A stretch of DNA of 64,000 nt from Halegenticoccus tardaugens (GCF_004116405.1 NZ_SDIC01000001.1:372001-436000); one strand, 5' to 3'; positions 25,391 to 34,541 are shown, counted from the first letter of the stretch. Numbers and translations are program-made. Notes: a model not told the origin generated them from the sequence alone.

Positions 25391-25912
25391 ATGCGATTCA
25401 AGCCCGTTCCCGAGCCGCCGGCCTCGCTGGACGCCGTCGCGACGGCGCAGCGCGCGGTTCCCCTCGTGCCGGGGTCGGCGGACGACTGCACGCGCCGGCT
25501 CGCGCGCCGGCTGGACCTCCCGGGCCGCGACGCCGCCCGGACGTGGCTCGCCTTCCTCCGGGCGCTCGAACTGGCCGAGCGGACGCCCTCGGGCTACAGA
25601 CGCGTCCGTATCGAGCCGACGCCGGAGCGACTGCGCGACGCGTTCCGCCGCCGCGTCTTCGGGGCCGAGGAGGCGCTCGCGGCGCTCTCGGCGGCGGACG
25701 AGCCCCGAACCGCGGACGAGGCGTTCGAGGCGCTCCGCGACCGGGTGCCCCGGTGGGAACACTACCGGGATCCTTCGGGGTGGGAAGCCGCCTGGCGCGA
25801 GCGGACGGCGCGGCTCCTGACGTGGCTGGCGCTGTTAGATCTCACGGAGGCGGTCGACGGCGGTTACGTCGCGTCGAAGGATTCGAGTGACGGCACCGAT
25901 TCGTTCGAGTGA
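25391..25912 (+). CDS. Haloarchaeal hypothetical protein with winged-helix-like segment
   Basis: 173 aa. Helical, Arg-rich and Glu-rich, with a possible winged helix (RTWLAFLRALELAERTPSGY, residues about 56-75) and a second like segment (TARLLTWLALLDLTEAVDGG) near the C-terminus. Both resemble replication- or partition-type wHTH repeats. Cotranscribed with mch. Its last residues (DSSDGTDSFE) are encoded by the first units of a 22-bp tandem repeat. Confidence 0.7.
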   Translation: MRFKPVPEPPASLDAVATAQRAVPLVPGSADDCTRRLARRLDLPGRDAARTWLAFLRALELAERTPSGYRRVRIEPTPERLRDAFRRRVFGAEEALAALSAADEPRTADEAFEALRDRVPRWEHYRDPSGWEAAWRERTARLLTWLALLDLTEAVDGGYVASKDSSDGTDSFE

Positions 25913-25969
25913 CGCCGACGGACCGTTCGAGTGACTACACCGAGTCGGTCGAGCGACGGCGACGGGAGG
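25882..25969 (+). repeat. Four 22-bp tandem repeats at the end of the 173-aa gene
   Basis: Units begin at 25882, 25904, 25926 and 25948, each starting (G/T)TCGAG(T/C)GA followed by a variable 13 nt. The TGA stop (25910-25912) lies in the second unit, so half the array is coding and half is 3' untranslated. Confidence 0.8.
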
Positions 25970-26013
25970 TGCGCCGCGTCTCCCGTTCCGTCGTCAGTCG
26001 CGGTACGCTCCCC

Positions 26014-27624
26014 TCACTCGCGGTACACCCTCGTCACGGTGCCGACGCCCTTGCTCTGGCCCTCGCGGAAGACGAACCGTTGTCCCTCCTCGATCAGGTA
26101 GGGGCGGAACTTGAACTCGATGCGGGCGCTTCCGGTGTCGCCGGGCAGGAGACGTCCGCCGTCGGGGCGGAAGACCGCGGCCTCGCTGACCGTTTCGAGG
26201 TGGATGACGGGCTCGTAGCCGGTGCCGATGCGGGTCGGGTGGTTGAGCACCATCACGTCCGCCTCGAACGAGCGGACCGGCCGGGGGTCCGACTCCGGCG
26301 GCGCGAGCACCATCCCGCGCTCGATCTCGGCCTCCTTGACGCCTTTGAGCGCGATCCCGACGATTCGGCCGGCCTTCGCCTGATCGACGCGGTGGTAGTG
26401 CATCTCGATGGAGCGGACCTCGACCTCGCGGAACCGACCGTCTGGCATCGGTCCGAGCAGGAGTTCGTCGCCGGCCTCGACGCTGCCGGACATCACCGTG
26501 CCGGAGGCGACCGCGCCGACGCCCGTGACGCTGTAGGAGCGGTCGATGTACATCCGGAACTCGCCCGGGCGGTTGTTCGTCTTCGGGAGGCGCTCGAAGA
26601 GGCGGTCGAGGGAGTCCAACCCCTCGGTCGTGACCGCGCTGGTCCGGAGGATCGGGACGACGGAGTCGCTGATCTCCTCGATCGCCGCGTCGACGCCGTG
26701 GCGTTCGATGCGCAGCGGCGTCCGACCCACGTCGCGGAGCAGACGTTCGACCTCGCGTTCGACCTCGGCGACGCGCTCGTCGGCGACGGCGTCCACCTTC
26801 GTGATGGCGACGATGGTCGGGAGTTCGGTCGCGAGCAGGATGCCGAGGTGTTCGCGGGTGGTCTTCGTCGGGCCGTCGTCCGCGGCGACGACGAGCAGGC
26901 CGTAGTCGAGCTTCTGGCCGACGAGCCCCCGGATCGTGGTTCGGAGCCACGGCTCGTGGCCGACGGTGTCGACGAACGAGACGAGGCGGTCGGCCTCCTC
27001 GACGACCTGCGCGCGATCGGACTTGCGGTGCGGGTTGTCCATGTGGACCGGGCTGCCGTCGTCGAACCCGTAGACGGCGTACGAGAGGTCCGCCGAGAGT
27101 CCCCGCTCGACCTCGTGGGGCTGGACGTCGAGGAAGCTCCGGGTGCCGCCGTCGCCGTCGTCGGCCTGCCCCGTGACGAGCGAGCCGACGAGCGTGCTCT
27201 TGCCGTGGTCGACGTGGCCGGCGGTGCCGACGACGATGTGCTCGTCGTCGGTTTCGAGCATCGCGCCCTCCCGCACCGTGGCGACGCCGACGAGGCCGCG
27301 CTCGGGCTCCGCGCCGACGCCCCACGTCTCGACGTTTTCGATGTGCGCGCCCGCCTCCTCGGCGAGCAGCGAGAGCACGTCCATCGACTCGGAGAACGCC
27401 GAGGGCGGGATCCCCGCGATGCCGCCGTCGTCGGTCACGCCGACGACGTAGGTCGCCTCCCCGTCGCCCGAGAGCACCCGGTGGCGAAGCTGGGCGGCGA
27501 GGCTCTCCATCCGTCCGCTCGCGAGGTGGACGTCGCGGGAAAGCCGTTCTTTGAATTCGATGGGGCCGCCTTCCTCTTCGCCGCGCTCTAGGGCCTCCTC
27601 CAGGATGGCCCGGTCCGCGCTCAT
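26014..27624 (-). CDS. GTPBP1-family translational GTPase
   Basis: 536 aa, EF-1A-like GTP-binding protein. Its G1 motif is GHVDHGKST (residues about 140), G3 is DTVGHEPW, G4 is ITKVD. The C-terminal beta-barrel domains include HLETVSEAAVF and RIEFKFRPYLIEEGQ. An N-terminal domain of about 130 residues (MSADRAILEEALERGEEEGG onward) is typical of the archaeal GTPBP1 group. Role in translation or mRNA surveillance is inferred from the family. I take the ATG at 27624, as the upstream extension is Pro/Ser-rich and unconserved in look. Confidence 0.9.
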   Translation of the reverse strand: MSADRAILEEALERGEEEGGPIEFKERLSRDVHLASGRMESLAAQLRHRVLSGDGEATYVVGVTDDGGIAGIPPSAFSESMDVLSLLAEEAGAHIENVETWGVGAEPERGLVGVATVREGAMLETDDEHIVVGTAGHVDHGKSTLVGSLVTGQADDGDGGTRSFLDVQPHEVERGLSADLSYAVYGFDDGSPVHMDNPHRKSDRAQVVEEADRLVSFVDTVGHEPWLRTTIRGLVGQKLDYGLLVVAADDGPTKTTREHLGILLATELPTIVAITKVDAVADERVAEVEREVERLLRDVGRTPLRIERHGVDAAIEEISDSVVPILRTSAVTTEGLDSLDRLFERLPKTNNRPGEFRMYIDRSYSVTGVGAVASGTVMSGSVEAGDELLLGPMPDGRFREVEVRSIEMHYHRVDQAKAGRIVGIALKGVKEAEIERGMVLAPPESDPRPVRSFEADVMVLNHPTRIGTGYEPVIHLETVSEAAVFRPDGGRLLPGDTGSARIEFKFRPYLIEEGQRFVFREGQSKGVGTVTRVYRE

Positions 27625-27719
27625 GGGCGCGGGTAAGGGAGCGTTTACTAAAACGCTTTTCGTGCCGTGTCTTCCCGTATCACTGTAGGTCTCACGAGCG
27701 GTACGTATCAGATCGTGTG

Positions 27720-27748
27720 GGGTCGGTCCCGGCGACGGGGACCGACCC
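27720..27748. terminator. Perfect 11-bp hairpin after the J-domain gene
   Basis: GGGTCGGTCCC (27720-27730) and GGGACCGACCC (27738-27748) pair around a 7-nt loop, 13 nt beyond the J-domain gene's stop on the minus strand. No T-run follows. Candidate terminator or 3'-end stabiliser. Confidence 0.4.
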
Positions 27749-27760
27749 ACCTCGCCGCGG

Positions 27761-28258
27761 TCACTCGACGAGCGTCTCGTACGCGCGGTTGACCCGCTTG
27801 AACGACTCCTCGTCGCCCGAATCGGTGTCCGGGTGGACCTCTTTCACCTTGGCGCGGTAGGCGCGCTTTACCTCCTGCGCGCTCGCCCCCGGCGCGAGAC
27901 CGAGAATCCGGTACGCTTCCGCCCGCGTCGGTCCCCGCCTCGCGCGCGCCGTCGCCGCGCCGCCAGCGGCACCCGCGGTTCTCGCTCGGTAGTAGTTCTC
28001 GCGCGCGTCGCTGCGCCGCGCCCCGGCGCTCGGACCCCCCATTCCCGAGCGTCCGCGCGCGCCCGGGAAGCGGACGCGCCGGTGCATCCGCTCGGCCATT
28101 CGACCGGTAGCCTGATACCACATGAAGTACGCCGTCGCGCCGAAGGCGGCCGCGAGAACGAGCAGAAACGGCTGGTACGCGAACGCGAGCACGACCTGTA
28201 ACGCGGTGAGACCGACGAACACCGACGCGAGCCCGAGGACGAGTCGATCGCGGTCCAC
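27761..28258 (-). CDS. Membrane-anchored DnaJ-domain protein
   Basis: 165 aa. Two hydrophobic segments at the N-terminus (residues about 7-24 and 27-45) anchor it. After a Gly/Arg-rich linker comes a C-terminal J-domain (YRILGLAPGASAQEVKRAYR) with the HPD motif (KEVHPDTDSG), which stimulates Hsp70 ATPase. Would recruit DnaK to the inner face of the membrane. Diverges from the small zinc-finger gene. Confidence 0.88.
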   Translation of the reverse strand: MDRDRLVLGLASVFVGLTALQVVLAFAYQPFLLVLAAAFGATAYFMWYQATGRMAERMHRRVRFPGARGRSGMGGPSAGARRSDARENYYRARTAGAAGGAATARARRGPTRAEAYRILGLAPGASAQEVKRAYRAKVKEVHPDTDSGDEESFKRVNRAYETLVE

Positions 28259-28341
28259 AGAGCGGGTAGGGAGCGAACGAACGTAAGCGTCCCGTCCGCA
28301 CGGGCCGTGCGCTAAAAGTAGCCGGGGATCGAAGCGCGGGC

Positions 28342-28518
28342 ATGAGCGTCACCGGCGTCTGTCAGATCTGTGAGGCGGCCGAAGCATCGCACGCCTGCGA
28401 CCAGTGCGGCGCGCTCGTCTGCGAGCGCCACTTCGACCGCGAGCACGGGGTCTGTACCCGGTGTGCGGCGTCGGTCCGCGGCGACGACGACGTCGGTCCC
28501 GGAACCGGGATGCGGTAG
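28342..28518 (+). CDS. Small B-box-like zinc-finger protein, 58 aa
   Basis: Reads MSVTGVCQICEAAEASHAC and continues with CDQCGALVCERHFDREHGVC and CTRCAASV. Four CxxC-type pairs plus histidines can bind two zinc ions, like B-box or AN1-type fingers. Start ATG at 28342, stop at 28516-28518. Convergent with the Mn-catalase gene by only 19 nt. Function unknown; haloarchaea encode many such zinc-finger microproteins. Confidence 0.75.
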   Translation: MSVTGVCQICEAAEASHACDQCGALVCERHFDREHGVCTRCAASVRGDDDVGPGTGMR

Positions 28519-28537
28519 GGGGTTCCTCGGGGCGGCC

Positions 28538-29383
28538 TCAGTCCTCCCCCCGCGGCGTCGGGTCGTCGTGGGTCCGCGGATCGGGCGCGCCGATGTCGGG
28601 GTCGCCGCCGGCGAGGTCGCGCTGTCGGACGTGCGAGAACCGCCCCTCGCCGTCCATCGAAGTGCCCTGCGTCCACGGCGCGTCGGAGTCCGACCCCCCG
28701 TCCACGTCCGTGGTCATGAACGCGTAGTTGAACTCCTCGTTCTCCTCCGCGTCGGGGAAGCTGTCGGGGATGGGGAACACCTCGAACGGATCGTCGGTCT
28801 CGCCGAGATCCTGCAGCACCGTGAGCCACTGGTTCTGGTGCATCGTGTCGCGCGCGATGAGGTACGAGAGCATGTCCTTCATGCCGGGATCGTCGGTCAT
28901 CTCCCAGAGCCGCGTCGCCAGCAGGCGGCCGGTCGACTCGGCCATGACGTTCGCCGTCATGTCGGCCGCGAGGTTGCCGCTCGCGACGACGTAGTTCCCG
29001 TTGAACGGGACGCCGTCGCTGTCGACCGCCATCGCGTGCAGTCCCGAGGAGAGCACCTGACGGGGCTGGATGCCGTTCATCGTCCCCGCGCCGACCGCCT
29101 GCGTCATCTCCCCTTTCAGTTCGAGCGGCGCGCCTTCCAGGTTCTTCGCGACCGCCGTCGCGAGCATCTCGATGTGTCCCAGCTCCTCCGCGCCCGTGTT
29201 CAGGAGCATCCGCCGGTATTTTTCGTGCTCCGGCGGCAACGCCCAGGCCTGAAACAGGTACTGCATGGCGACCCGCATCTCGCCCTCGACGCCGCCGATC
29301 GCCTGCTGGAGCATCTTCGCGAACACGGGGTTCGGGTCCTCGACTTCGACGTCGTACTGGAGTTTGTTTTCGTGGTAGAACAC
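28538..29383 (-). CDS. Manganese (non-haem) catalase
   Basis: 281 aa. Dismutates hydrogen peroxide with a dimanganese centre. The family start MFYHENKLQYDVEVEDPNPV, the helix GGVEGEMRVAMQYLFQAW with a Glu ligand, EELGHIEMLATAVAKN (Glu/His ligands) and RDTMHQNQWLTVL (His) are all present. Cytoplasmic oxidative-stress defence. An imperfect palindrome (29429-29444) and a TATA box lie upstream, which fits metal- or peroxide-responsive control. Confidence 0.92.
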   Translation of the reverse strand: MFYHENKLQYDVEVEDPNPVFAKMLQQAIGGVEGEMRVAMQYLFQAWALPPEHEKYRRMLLNTGAEELGHIEMLATAVAKNLEGAPLELKGEMTQAVGAGTMNGIQPRQVLSSGLHAMAVDSDGVPFNGNYVVASGNLAADMTANVMAESTGRLLATRLWEMTDDPGMKDMLSYLIARDTMHQNQWLTVLQDLGETDDPFEVFPIPDSFPDAEENEEFNYAFMTTDVDGGSDSDAPWTQGTSMDGEGRFSHVRQRDLAGGDPDIGAPDPRTHDDPTPRGED

Positions 29384-29417
29384 TGGCCTCCACCACGGGA
29401 ACGAACAGCGAAGGGCG

Positions 29418-29444
29418 AAATAAATTCAAGTATCGTACAATACT
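29418..29444 (-). promoter_or_regulatory. TATA box and 16-bp palindrome of the Mn-catalase gene
   Basis: AGTATCGTACAATACT (29429-29444) is a dyad with 14 of 16 positions symmetric. On the minus strand it is followed directly by AATTTATTT (TATA, 29418-29426), 35 nt before the ATG. It covers the BRE, so a bound protein would block TFB. Confidence 0.5.
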
Positions 29445-29540
29445 GCGAATTGTGTCGACGCGGCGAGAGTCACTCGCCCGACACGGAGCGAACGGCGGGT
29501 CCTCGGTCGGTGCCGACGGTATCGCTCGACGCTGTCGGCC

Positions 29541-30338
29541 TCAGCGGTGTCGGTTCAGCCGGTCGCGGAGCCGTTTGGCCGCCCTCCCGGCCGCTTTCTC
29601 GAACCCTTCGCCGGCACCGTCGCCCGCGAAGATGATCCCGCGCGAGGAGTTGACGAGGCCGACCCCGTCGGCCAACCCGTGCGTCACGGCGGCTTCCGCG
29701 TCCCCGCCCTGCGCGCCGACGCCGGGGACGAGAAACGGCAGGTTCGGCACCCGCTCGCGCAGGTCTTCGAGCTCCTCGGGTGCGGTCGCGCCGACGACGA
29801 GCCCGACGTTGCCGCGCTCGTTCCACAGGTCGGCGAGGGCGGCCACCCGCTGGTAGACGGGCTCGCCGGAGGCGAGTTCGAGGTCCTGGAGGTCCGCTCC
29901 GCCCGGATTCGAGGTTCGACAGAGGACGAACACGCCCTTGTCCGCCCGCGAGAGAAACGGCTGGAGTGAGTCGCGGCCCATGTAGGGATTGACGGTGATC
30001 GCGTCCGCCTCGTCGAGGAGCGCCGCGTACTGCCGCGCGGTGTTGCCGATGTCGGCGCGCTTTCCGTCGAGGAGGACCGGCACGCCCTTGCCGTGGGCGT
30101 AGGCGATCGTCTCGCGGAGCGATCGCCAGCCCGCCGCGTCCTCGTAGAACGCGGCGTTCGGCTTGTAGACGGCGGCGTACTCGTGGGTCGCGTCGATGAT
30201 CCGGCGGTTGAACGCCCAGCGCGGCAGGTCCTTCTCCCGTAGGTGCTCGGGGATTCGCGCCGGATCCGGATCGAGGCCGACGGAGACGACGCTGTCGGTG
30301 CGCGCGATTCGATCGCGGAGGCGGTCGAAGAAGCTCAT
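29541..30338 (-). CDS. pyrF: Orotidine 5'-phosphate decarboxylase
   Basis: 265 aa. Final step of UMP synthesis. It is the type 2 PyrF subfamily, with the catalytic cluster LLDGKRADIGNTARQYA (Lys and Asp charges), GLDPDPARIPEHLR at the N-terminus, and phosphate-binding LVPGVGAQGGDAE near the end. Start taken at ATG 30338; a GTG one codon upstream is possible. Monocistronic. Confidence 0.95.
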   Translation of the reverse strand: MSFFDRLRDRIARTDSVVSVGLDPDPARIPEHLREKDLPRWAFNRRIIDATHEYAAVYKPNAAFYEDAAGWRSLRETIAYAHGKGVPVLLDGKRADIGNTARQYAALLDEADAITVNPYMGRDSLQPFLSRADKGVFVLCRTSNPGGADLQDLELASGEPVYQRVAALADLWNERGNVGLVVGATAPEELEDLRERVPNLPFLVPGVGAQGGDAEAAVTHGLADGVGLVNSSRGIIFAGDGAGEGFEKAAGRAAKRLRDRLNRHR

Positions 30339-30514
30339 CACCGAAAGGTGGCGCGAACGTGGACTAAGTGTTGCCCTTTTCTACGGATCCGCGCTTCGAG
30401 CCGTCCGTGCGATTCGGCGCGGCGGACGCGCCCAGCGCGCGATTCCTGAAATCCGTTTCTGTAACGGAGTCGAGGGAGGGAACTGTTTTCCCGGACGACG
30501 CGGTAGTAATTGAC

Positions 30515-31480
30515 ATGAGTCACCCCGCCAAGGGTACGACGGCGGAGCCGCCGGAGGCGACTGGCCTCTCCCCCGCCGAGGCGTTCGCGCTCCTCGGCAA
30601 CGACACGCGGATCGAGATCCTGCAGGCGCTCCTCGACGCCGGCGGCGACGAGCGGCCCATCCCGTTCTCCGACCTGTACGAGCGCGTCGACATCGACGAC
30701 AGCGCCCACTTCAACTACCACCTGAAGAAGCTCACGGACCACTTCGTCCGCCGGACGGACGAGGGGTACGAGTTTCAGTACCCGGGCCGGAAGGTCGTCC
30801 GATCCGTCTTCGCGGGGATGTTCACCGACAGCGCGCGGCTGGAGCCGTTCGAGGCTCCGGGTTCGTGCTACGACTGCGGCGGATCTCTCTTCGCGTGGTA
30901 CCTCGACGAACACCTCACCATCGAGTGCGAGGCGTGCGGCGCGACGCACGTGAACTACTCGTTCCCGCCGGGCGGCCTCGACGACCGGACGCCCGGGGAG
31001 CTGCTGCAGGCGTTCCACCACCACGTCAGACACCACTACTGCCTCGCCGCGGACGGCGTCTGTCCGGAGTGCATGGGGAAGGTGGAGACGACGGTCTCCC
31101 GGACGGCGGAGTCGTCCGATCTCGACGTCGCGGTCGTCCACGAGTGCACCCGGTGCCGAAACCGGCTCCACTCGTCCGTCGGGTTGAACCTCCTCGACAA
31201 CGCCGAGGTGCTCACCTTCCACGCGGAGCGCGGCGTCGACCTCAGCACCCGGCCGTTCTGGACGTTCGACTGGTGCGTGAGCGACGAGCGGACGACGATC
31301 CTCTCGGAGGAGCCGATGCGCGTTCGCCTCGACATCCCCTGCGGCGACGACGCGATGTGCATCGTCCTCGACGACGACCTCGACGTGGTCGACGTGGACG
31401 GCTGCGCGCGGCCGATCGAGGCGGACGGCGCGGGCGGAGCGGATCGAGCGCGCGAGACCGGCGGCGCGGACGACGACTGA
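30515..31480 (+). CDS. Winged-helix transcription regulator with two zinc ribbons
   Basis: 321 aa. ArsR-type wHTH at residues about 18-85 (EAFALLGNDTRIEILQALLD; DDSAHFNYHLKKLTDHFV). Then two zinc ribbons: CYDCGG with CEACGA, and CPECMG with CTRCRN. The C-terminus is unassigned. It fits the DUF7351/7437-like haloarchaeal regulators; effector unknown. Start ATG at 30515; the longer opening upstream overlaps the promoter. The zinc ribbons may sense metal or redox, or be structural. Confidence 0.85.
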   Translation: MSHPAKGTTAEPPEATGLSPAEAFALLGNDTRIEILQALLDAGGDERPIPFSDLYERVDIDDSAHFNYHLKKLTDHFVRRTDEGYEFQYPGRKVVRSVFAGMFTDSARLEPFEAPGSCYDCGGSLFAWYLDEHLTIECEACGATHVNYSFPPGGLDDRTPGELLQAFHHHVRHHYCLAADGVCPECMGKVETTVSRTAESSDLDVAVVHECTRCRNRLHSSVGLNLLDNAEVLTFHAERGVDLSTRPFWTFDWCVSDERTTILSEEPMRVRLDIPCGDDAMCIVLDDDLDVVDVDGCARPIEADGAGGADRARETGGADDD

Positions 31481-31550
31481 GCCGTCCGGGAGCGACCGAG
31501 TCGCCGGGCATTCGCCGGCCGTCGCGGGCGCACTCATCGCGCCGACGCGC

Positions 31551-33152
31551 TCACCGTCCGTCGTAGACGACGTCGCCGTCGACGATCGTCATCGCCACCC
31601 CGGTCTCCGCGATCTCCTCGGGGTGCTCCCACGGGGAGCGCTCCAGCGCGACGAGGTCCGCCCGCTTTCCCGCCTCGACGGTCCCGAGACGCTCCTCGTC
31701 GAAGCCGGCGTACGCGGCCCCGAGGGTGTACGCGCGGAGCGCCTCGGTCACGGGGAGCCGCTGGCTCTCCGCGGGCGCGTTCACGGCGTGGTGGACGCCG
31801 AGGAGCGGGTCGAGCGGCATGCAGTCGCTCCCGAACGCGAGGGGTGCGCCGGCCGAAAGCAGGGCGGGGTAGCGGTTCGTCTCCGTCCGCCGGTCGCCGA
31901 GGCGGGCGTCGTAGAGGCCGCCCTCGCCGGCCCACTTGAGGAAGTTCGGCTGGACGGACGCGACGACGCCGAGGTCGCCGAACCGCGCGATCGCCTCGTC
32001 GCTCGCCAGTTCGACGTGCTCGACGCGGTGGCGCGACGCGCCCGGGTCCTCGCAGTCGGCGTAGGCGTCGAGCGCTGCGTCTATCGCCTCGTCGCCGATG
32101 GCGTGGGCCGCCACCTGGAAGCCGGCGGCGTCGGCCCGGGCGACGAGGTCCTCCAGCTCCGCCGGATCGACCACCCACTGGCCGGTCGCGTTCGGGTCGG
32201 CGCTCCCGCCGACCTCCCCGTCCGGACCGGCGTCGGCGTACGGCTCCGAGAGCTTCGCGGTCCGGCCGCCGAAGCTGCCGTCGGTGAACGTCTTGATCGC
32301 GCCCGTGCGGACCATCCCGCTGCCGTGGTTGGTTCGCAGGCCGGCCTCGATCAGGGCGTCGAGGTGGTCCGACCAGTAGTTGATCCGGACGCGGAGCGTG
32401 AGTTCCCCGGCGAGGTCGAGGTCGCGGTACGCCCGCGGGGCGTGCGACCTGCGGACCATGTCGTGGACGCCGGTCACCCCGCGCTCGTTGGCGGCCCGCT
32501 GGGCGGCCCGGACGAGCGCGATCGTCTCCTCGGGGCCCGGTTCGATCGCCCGGTAGACGACGTCCGCGGCCTCCTCGACGACGACGCCCGTCGCCTCGTC
32601 GCCGTCGCGGTGGACGTCTCCCGCGGGCATGCCGTCGACGAGTCGATCGAGCGCAACCGAGTTGAGCGAGGCGACGTGCATGTCCTCGCGGAAGGCGACG
32701 ACCGGCCGTTCCGCGGAGACGGCGTCGAGGTCCTCGCGCCGCAGGTACCGGGGCTCGTCCCACCCGCTCTCGTCGTAGCCGAACCCGAGGATCCACTCGT
32801 CCTCGTCGCCCCCTTCGAGGTCCGTCGCGCGCTCTCGGAGGCGCGTCCGGCACTCCTCGGGGCCGCCCGCCCCGGCGAGGTTCGCGTGGACGAGGTACCG
32901 ACCGGTCATGGGGAGGTGCGTGTGGGCGTCGACGAATCCGGGGAGGAGGGTGCGACCGTCGAGACCCACCACCTCGGTTTCGACCCCCGCGAGGAATCCG
33001 AGGTCGTACGCGGACCCGACCCGGACGATGCGACCGTCGCGGATCGCGACGGCCTCGTGGACCTCGTCGGCGTCGCCGTCGGATCTTCCGTCGGCGTCTG
33101 CGAGCGTGTGGACCTCCGCGTTCGTCAGGAGGAGGTCTGCGGCTTCGGTCAT
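31551..33152 (-). CDS. YtcJ-type amidohydrolase
   Basis: 533 aa. Metal-dependent hydrolase of the amidohydrolase superfamily. The first metal-binding motif is GFVDAHTHLPM (residues about 80), a later His is in HAIGDEAIDAALDAYADCED, and a further metal/catalytic motif lies in ASRHRVEHVELASDEAI. The C-terminal beta-sandwich includes GTVEAGKRADLVALERSPW. Substrate unknown; relatives act on N-substituted formamides. The start ATG at 33152 is chosen; the upstream open frame is opposite hmgA. Diverges from hmgA. Confidence 0.88.
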   Translation of the reverse strand: MTEAADLLLTNAEVHTLADADGRSDGDADEVHEAVAIRDGRIVRVGSAYDLGFLAGVETEVVGLDGRTLLPGFVDAHTHLPMTGRYLVHANLAGAGGPEECRTRLRERATDLEGGDEDEWILGFGYDESGWDEPRYLRREDLDAVSAERPVVAFREDMHVASLNSVALDRLVDGMPAGDVHRDGDEATGVVVEEAADVVYRAIEPGPEETIALVRAAQRAANERGVTGVHDMVRRSHAPRAYRDLDLAGELTLRVRINYWSDHLDALIEAGLRTNHGSGMVRTGAIKTFTDGSFGGRTAKLSEPYADAGPDGEVGGSADPNATGQWVVDPAELEDLVARADAAGFQVAAHAIGDEAIDAALDAYADCEDPGASRHRVEHVELASDEAIARFGDLGVVASVQPNFLKWAGEGGLYDARLGDRRTETNRYPALLSAGAPLAFGSDCMPLDPLLGVHHAVNAPAESQRLPVTEALRAYTLGAAYAGFDEERLGTVEAGKRADLVALERSPWEHPEEIAETGVAMTIVDGDVVYDGR

Positions 33153-33302
33153 GGTGACCGTGGGGCGGTCGCGCGGCAAAACGGTTCGGGAACCGGCCGC
33201 AGCGTTCGACCGGCGCGATCGTTCGGTTCGACGGTTCCACGCCGTCCGCCGCGGAGGCGCGGAACCGACAACCCTTAGCGACCGCCGGAACGACCGTCCG
33301 CC

Positions 33303-34541
33303 ATGACCGACACCGCGGACTCCGACGCGCCGGACGCGGCCGAACTCGCAGAGCGCGTCCGCGACGGCGACGCCCCGTTCTACGACCTCGAAGCGCACGC
33401 GGACGCCGACACCGCGGCCGCCGCCCGACGACTGCTCGTCGAGGCGCACTCGGGCGCGGATCTCGACGCCGTCGGCGCGTACGGCTTCGACGCCGCCGCG
33501 GCGGACGCCGCCGTCGAGAACATGATCGGCGCGGCGCAGATCCCGATGGGCGTCGTCGGCCCCGTCGAGATCGACGGCGGCGCGCGCTCGGGCGAGCGGT
33601 ACCTCCCGCTCGCGACGACCGAGGGGGCGCTCCTCGCCAGCGTCAACCGCGGCTGCTCCGTCATCGGGCGGGCCGGCGGCGCGACCGCGCGCGTGTTCAA
33701 ATCGGGGATGACCCGGGCGCCGGCCTTCCGCGTCGCCGACGTCGCCGAGGCCGAGGCGCTGGTCGGGTGGGTTCGCGAGAACGAGGCCGACCTCGCCGCG
33801 GCGGCCGAGGCGACGACGAACCACGGCGAACTGCTCGACGTGACGACCTACGTCGTCGGCAACACCGTCTTCCTCCGGTTCCGCTACGACACGAAGGACG
33901 CGATGGGGATGAACATGGTCACGATCGCCACCGAGGCGGCCTGCGACCTCGTCGAGTCCGAGACGACCGCCTCGCTCGTCGCGCTCTCCGGGAACCTCTG
34001 CACCGACAAGAAGCCCGCCGCGATCAACGCGGTCGAGGGCCGGGGGCGGAGCGTCGCGGCCGACGCGACGCTCCCCCGGGAAGTCGTCGAGGAGCGCCTG
34101 CACACGACGCCGGAGGCGATCGCGGAGATCAACACCCGGAAGAACCTCGTCGGCAGCGCGAAGGCGGCGAGCCTCGGATTCAACGCACACGTCGCGAACG
34201 TCGTCGCCGCGATGTTCCTCGCGACCGGACAGGACGCCGCGCAGGTCGTCGAGGGGGCGAACGCGATCACGACGGCGGAGGTCGACCCCGACGGCGACCT
34301 CTACGTCTCCGTCTCGCTCGCGAGCCTCGAAGTCGGCACCGTCGGCGGCGGGACGAAGCTCCCGACGCAGGCCGCGGGTCTCGACGTGCTGGGCGTCCGC
34401 GGCGGCGGCGATCCCGCCGGCTCCAACGCCGACGCGCTCGCCGAGTGCGTCGCCGTCGGCGCGCTCGCCGGCGAACTCTCGCTGCTCGCGGCGCTCGGCT
34501 CGCGGCACCTGTCGAGCGCCCACGAGAGCCTCGGCCGGTAG
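33303..34541 (+). CDS. hmgA: Hydroxymethylglutaryl-CoA reductase (NADPH), class I
   Basis: 412 aa. Makes mevalonate for archaeal isoprenoid lipids and is the target of mevinolin/statins in haloarchaea. Catalytic and binding motifs: ENMIGAAQIPMGVVGP, substrate loop ATTEGALLASVNRGC (Glu), DAMGMNMV (Asp) and a C-terminal HLSSAHESL with the catalytic His. Leader of about 10 nt. Divergent from the amidohydrolase. Confidence 0.96.
   Translation: MTDTADSDAPDAAELAERVRDGDAPFYDLEAHADADTAAAARRLLVEAHSGADLDAVGAYGFDAAAADAAVENMIGAAQIPMGVVGPVEIDGGARSGERYLPLATTEGALLASVNRGCSVIGRAGGATARVFKSGMTRAPAFRVADVAEAEALVGWVRENEADLAAAAEATTNHGELLDVTTYVVGNTVFLRFRYDTKDAMGMNMVTIATEAACDLVESETTASLVALSGNLCTDKKPAAINAVEGRGRSVAADATLPREVVEERLHTTPEAIAEINTRKNLVGSAKAASLGFNAHVANVVAAMFLATGQDAAQVVEGANAITTAEVDPDGDLYVSVSLASLEVGTVGGGTKLPTQAAGLDVLGVRGGGDPAGSNADALAECVAVGALAGELSLLAALGSRHLSSAHESLGR

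Noticed and set aside
25882..25969. The 22-bp repeats were considered as a CRISPR remnant or replication iterons.
   Set aside because: No spacers, no origin-like AT-rich unwinding region and no Orc/Cdc6 gene nearby.
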